Positions 62,402-64,000 of a DNA stretch of 64,000 bases are shown here, in pieces (the stretch's first letter is position 1; every line of letters starts with the position of its first letter). The notes under the pieces are model-generated. The model worked only from the letters and a program-made list of their open reading frames with translations, was not told where the DNA came from and ran no database searches. The position numbers and the translations under genes were made by a program. Source of the DNA: Lampris incognitus (taxonomy: Eukaryota > Chordata > Actinopteri > Lampriformes > Lampridae); the NCBI RefSeq assembly GCF_029633865.1, contig NC_079224.1, positions 17,334,126-17,398,125 on the forward strand, given 5' to 3'.

Positions 62402-62613
62402 TTACCTTGGCTTTCCTGTAATGCTTTTGGGGTTCTTGCGGAAGGACTGGTTTGCTCCAGAGCGAGTGGACATGGTACGGGGTGAGGCCCTGGAAAACGT
62501 GGTTGGTGGCGTCTTAGGGATCTTTTTGCCCAAATGGCCAATCCATTTCTTCTGCTCGTCTTGGGTCAAGGCTAGCAGGAGCATGTCCCGGGCAGAGGTC
62601 ACATCGTAGTTTA
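62402..62613 (-). CDS. rock1: Rho-associated protein kinase 1, last coding exon
   Basis: C-terminal end of the Rho-activated Ser/Thr kinase that drives actomyosin contraction. The exon runs from an AG acceptor at 62614-62615 to a TAA at 62404-62402. Its first two bases complete a split codon. It encodes YDVTSARDMLLLALTQDEQK, then KKWIGHLGKKIPK, RASPRTMSTRSGANQSFRK and the end GKPR. This is the tail of the split PH/C1 module and the extreme C-terminus, and aligns closely with human ROCK1 (YDVTSSRDMLLLACSQDEQK). The last residues differ from human GKTS. The upstream exons lie beyond 64000. Gene order rock1-usp14 on one strand is consistent with the human relics on 18p11. Confidence 0.92.
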
Positions 62614-62955
62614 CTGTTGGGGGGAGGGGTACACAGATTAAAGAAACCCCTCTGGTAAACATGACCTTAGCCTAATCTGTGCTTTGCAGGTTTTAATGTT
62701 ATCCTTACAAGAACACTTAACCATAAAAAGCCTCCTCAATACAATTTAAAGAGAGACTGACATGCCCTTTCTGAACACATTTTTTAACATTGGGAGTTTG
62801 AATCATAACCAAAAATAGGTGTGGTTTTATGAATTCAAAGCTATTGGCTACTGTCTTTCCATGCATCTCGCATGTGACCACGGCATGGTGGTAGGCCTAC
62901 GGCACAGCAGTGCAATACAACTTGGTGAATAATATGTTCGATGATACAAATAATT

Positions 62956-63014
62956 TAGATAGATAGATGATAGATATTGAGATAAATAGATAGATAGACA
63001 GATAGATAGATAGC
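62956..63014. repeat. (GATA)n microsatellite in a rock1 intron
   Basis: Imperfect GATA/GACA tandem units, interrupted once near 62980. Confidence 0.85.
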
Positions 63015-63349
63015 AATACGTCGTAGCAAGATCGATAATAAAATCTAAGCAAAATAGCACAAACTCGAGCCAAGTAGCTAGCAGGAGGGGGTGAAAGAAC
63101 AGCTTCGCCGTGGTTTTATAGCATCTCGCTACGGACACACCCTATATGCAAATTGACTGGTGTCTACATATCCACCGGCACAGTTTGTCATTGGACACCA
63201 TCTACAGTCTATCACAGATCTCTCTCGAATGGCCACAGACGTGCTGTTTTGGCCACTGAATTTCTCCGTGGTCACATTCCAACTCGGAACATAGCCTATC
63301 AATAGAAATTTTCATATTTTGATGTCAGAATCACTTTAAAGCCAAATCT

Positions 63350-64000
63350 GCAATTGCATTTTGGCACCCTATCTACCAGTCTATCTACCAGAGCCTGCAA
63401 TGAATTTGCCTCCTTCTTCAATGACAAAATTCAGGAAATTAGACAGAGAGTCAGTGCTTCAATACTAGATACAGGGAATATGTTGTCCCTGTGTCCACCT
63501 AAAATCAATTCAAGGAGCATAACACAACTTGATCCCATCGACCATAAAAACTTGAAGGACATTCTACAACATCTGAAATCCTCCTCCAGCTGCCTTGCTA
63601 TTCTGCCAACAAGCTTTTTGTAAAATGTTTCTAATTGATAGCCTCAGGTTTCTTTCCACAGGCCCTGAAAACTGCAGTCATCTAGCCACTCTTAAAAAAA
63701 GAATAATCTTGACACTTCACTGATGAACAATTATAAACCCATATCAAACTTCACGTTTCTAAGTGAAATCACTGAAAAAGCTGTTTGTTTTCCAGCAGCT
63801 CAGCAACTTTTTGGCACTTAACAGTTTTGATGTCTTCCAGTCAGGATTTTGACCACACTACTGCTCTTGTTAAGGTCTTTATTGACATCCGTTTAAACAA
63901 AGACAGTGGCAGAATCTCCATCCTGGTATTATTTGATCTCAGTGCTGCATTTGACATAGTCAACTACAGCATATTACTGGACTGATTGGAAAACTGGGAG
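63350..64000 (+). pseudogene. L2-type LINE fragment, antisense in a rock1 intron, runs off the window
   Basis: Plus-strand pieces: ACNEFASFFNDKIQEIRQRV (about 63390-63450), IDHKNLKDILQHLKSSSS (about 63538-63591), and a third piece (about 63855-63985) with LVKVFIDIRLNKDSGRISIL and DLSAAFDIVNYSILLD, the start of an L2/jockey-type RT core. Stops and shifts separate them. The 3' part lies beyond the right edge. Confidence 0.75.

Noticed and set aside
62956-63014. Regular tandem units as a possible CRISPR-like array
   Set aside because: A GATA microsatellite without spacers, in a vertebrate genome.

Overview
The window is a piece of a ray-finned fish genome. The evidence is vertebrate genes with GT-AG introns, a tandem pair of teleost-type aquaporin-1 genes (aqp1aa/aqp1ab), and a dense load of fish-typical mobile DNA: Tc1/mariner and hAT transposons, L2- and RTE-like LINEs, and at least three tRNA-derived SINE families. 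The species cannot be named from sequence alone.

Five host genes are present. The last three coding exons of aqp1aa lie at 430-1488 (+), with its first exon left of the window. A complete aqp1ab lies at 25795-27677 (+, 4 exons, 259 aa). A complete thoc1 lies at 32682-42350 (+, 21 coding exons, 655 aa). A complete usp14 lies at 43465-59575 (-, 16 coding exons, 490 aa). The last coding exon of rock1 lies at 62402-62613 (-), and the rest of that gene continues beyond the right edge. thoc1 and usp14 are convergent and about 1.1 kb apart. usp14 lies downstream of rock1 in the same orientation. Gene products: two water channels, a THO/TREX mRNA-export subunit, the proteasome-associated deubiquitinase and a Rho kinase. 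They share no pathway, so the linkage looks like inherited synteny and not a functional cluster.

The 24 kb between the two aquaporins is almost entirely nested mobile DNA. In order: SINE pieces; an internally deleted hAT copy (about 4.9-6.8 kb); an RTE-like LINE split by a Tc1 element (6.8-9.46 kb); a long inverted-repeat structure (9.46-11.74 kb) holding an intact Tc1-type transposase gene of DD38E spacing and a nearly perfect 285-bp palindrome; a degraded LINE fragment with restriction-like-endonuclease character; a second, longer, intron-bearing hAT copy (12.4-18.7 kb) split by LINEs and SINEs; a second kind of hAT (ZMYM1-like, 19.4-22.3 kb); and a second RTE-like LINE with a perfect 15-bp target-site duplication. 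The 9.2 kb intron 14 of usp14 is a second such nest. No retrovirus, LTR element, Polinton, CRISPR array or toxin gene was recognised.

No clearly new multi-gene system is visible. Most worth following: (1) aqp1ab lacks the His of the aromatic/arginine selectivity filter (Asn instead) and a loop-B His, while its neighbour aqp1aa keeps the filter His; (2) the uninterrupted 347-aa DD38E transposase with intact termini; (3) the 132-bp-arm palindrome and its enclosing inverted repeat; (4) the paralogous hAT copies that share one stop codon and supply empty sites dating three later insertions; (5) the retrotransposon-rebuilt upstream region of aqp1ab.
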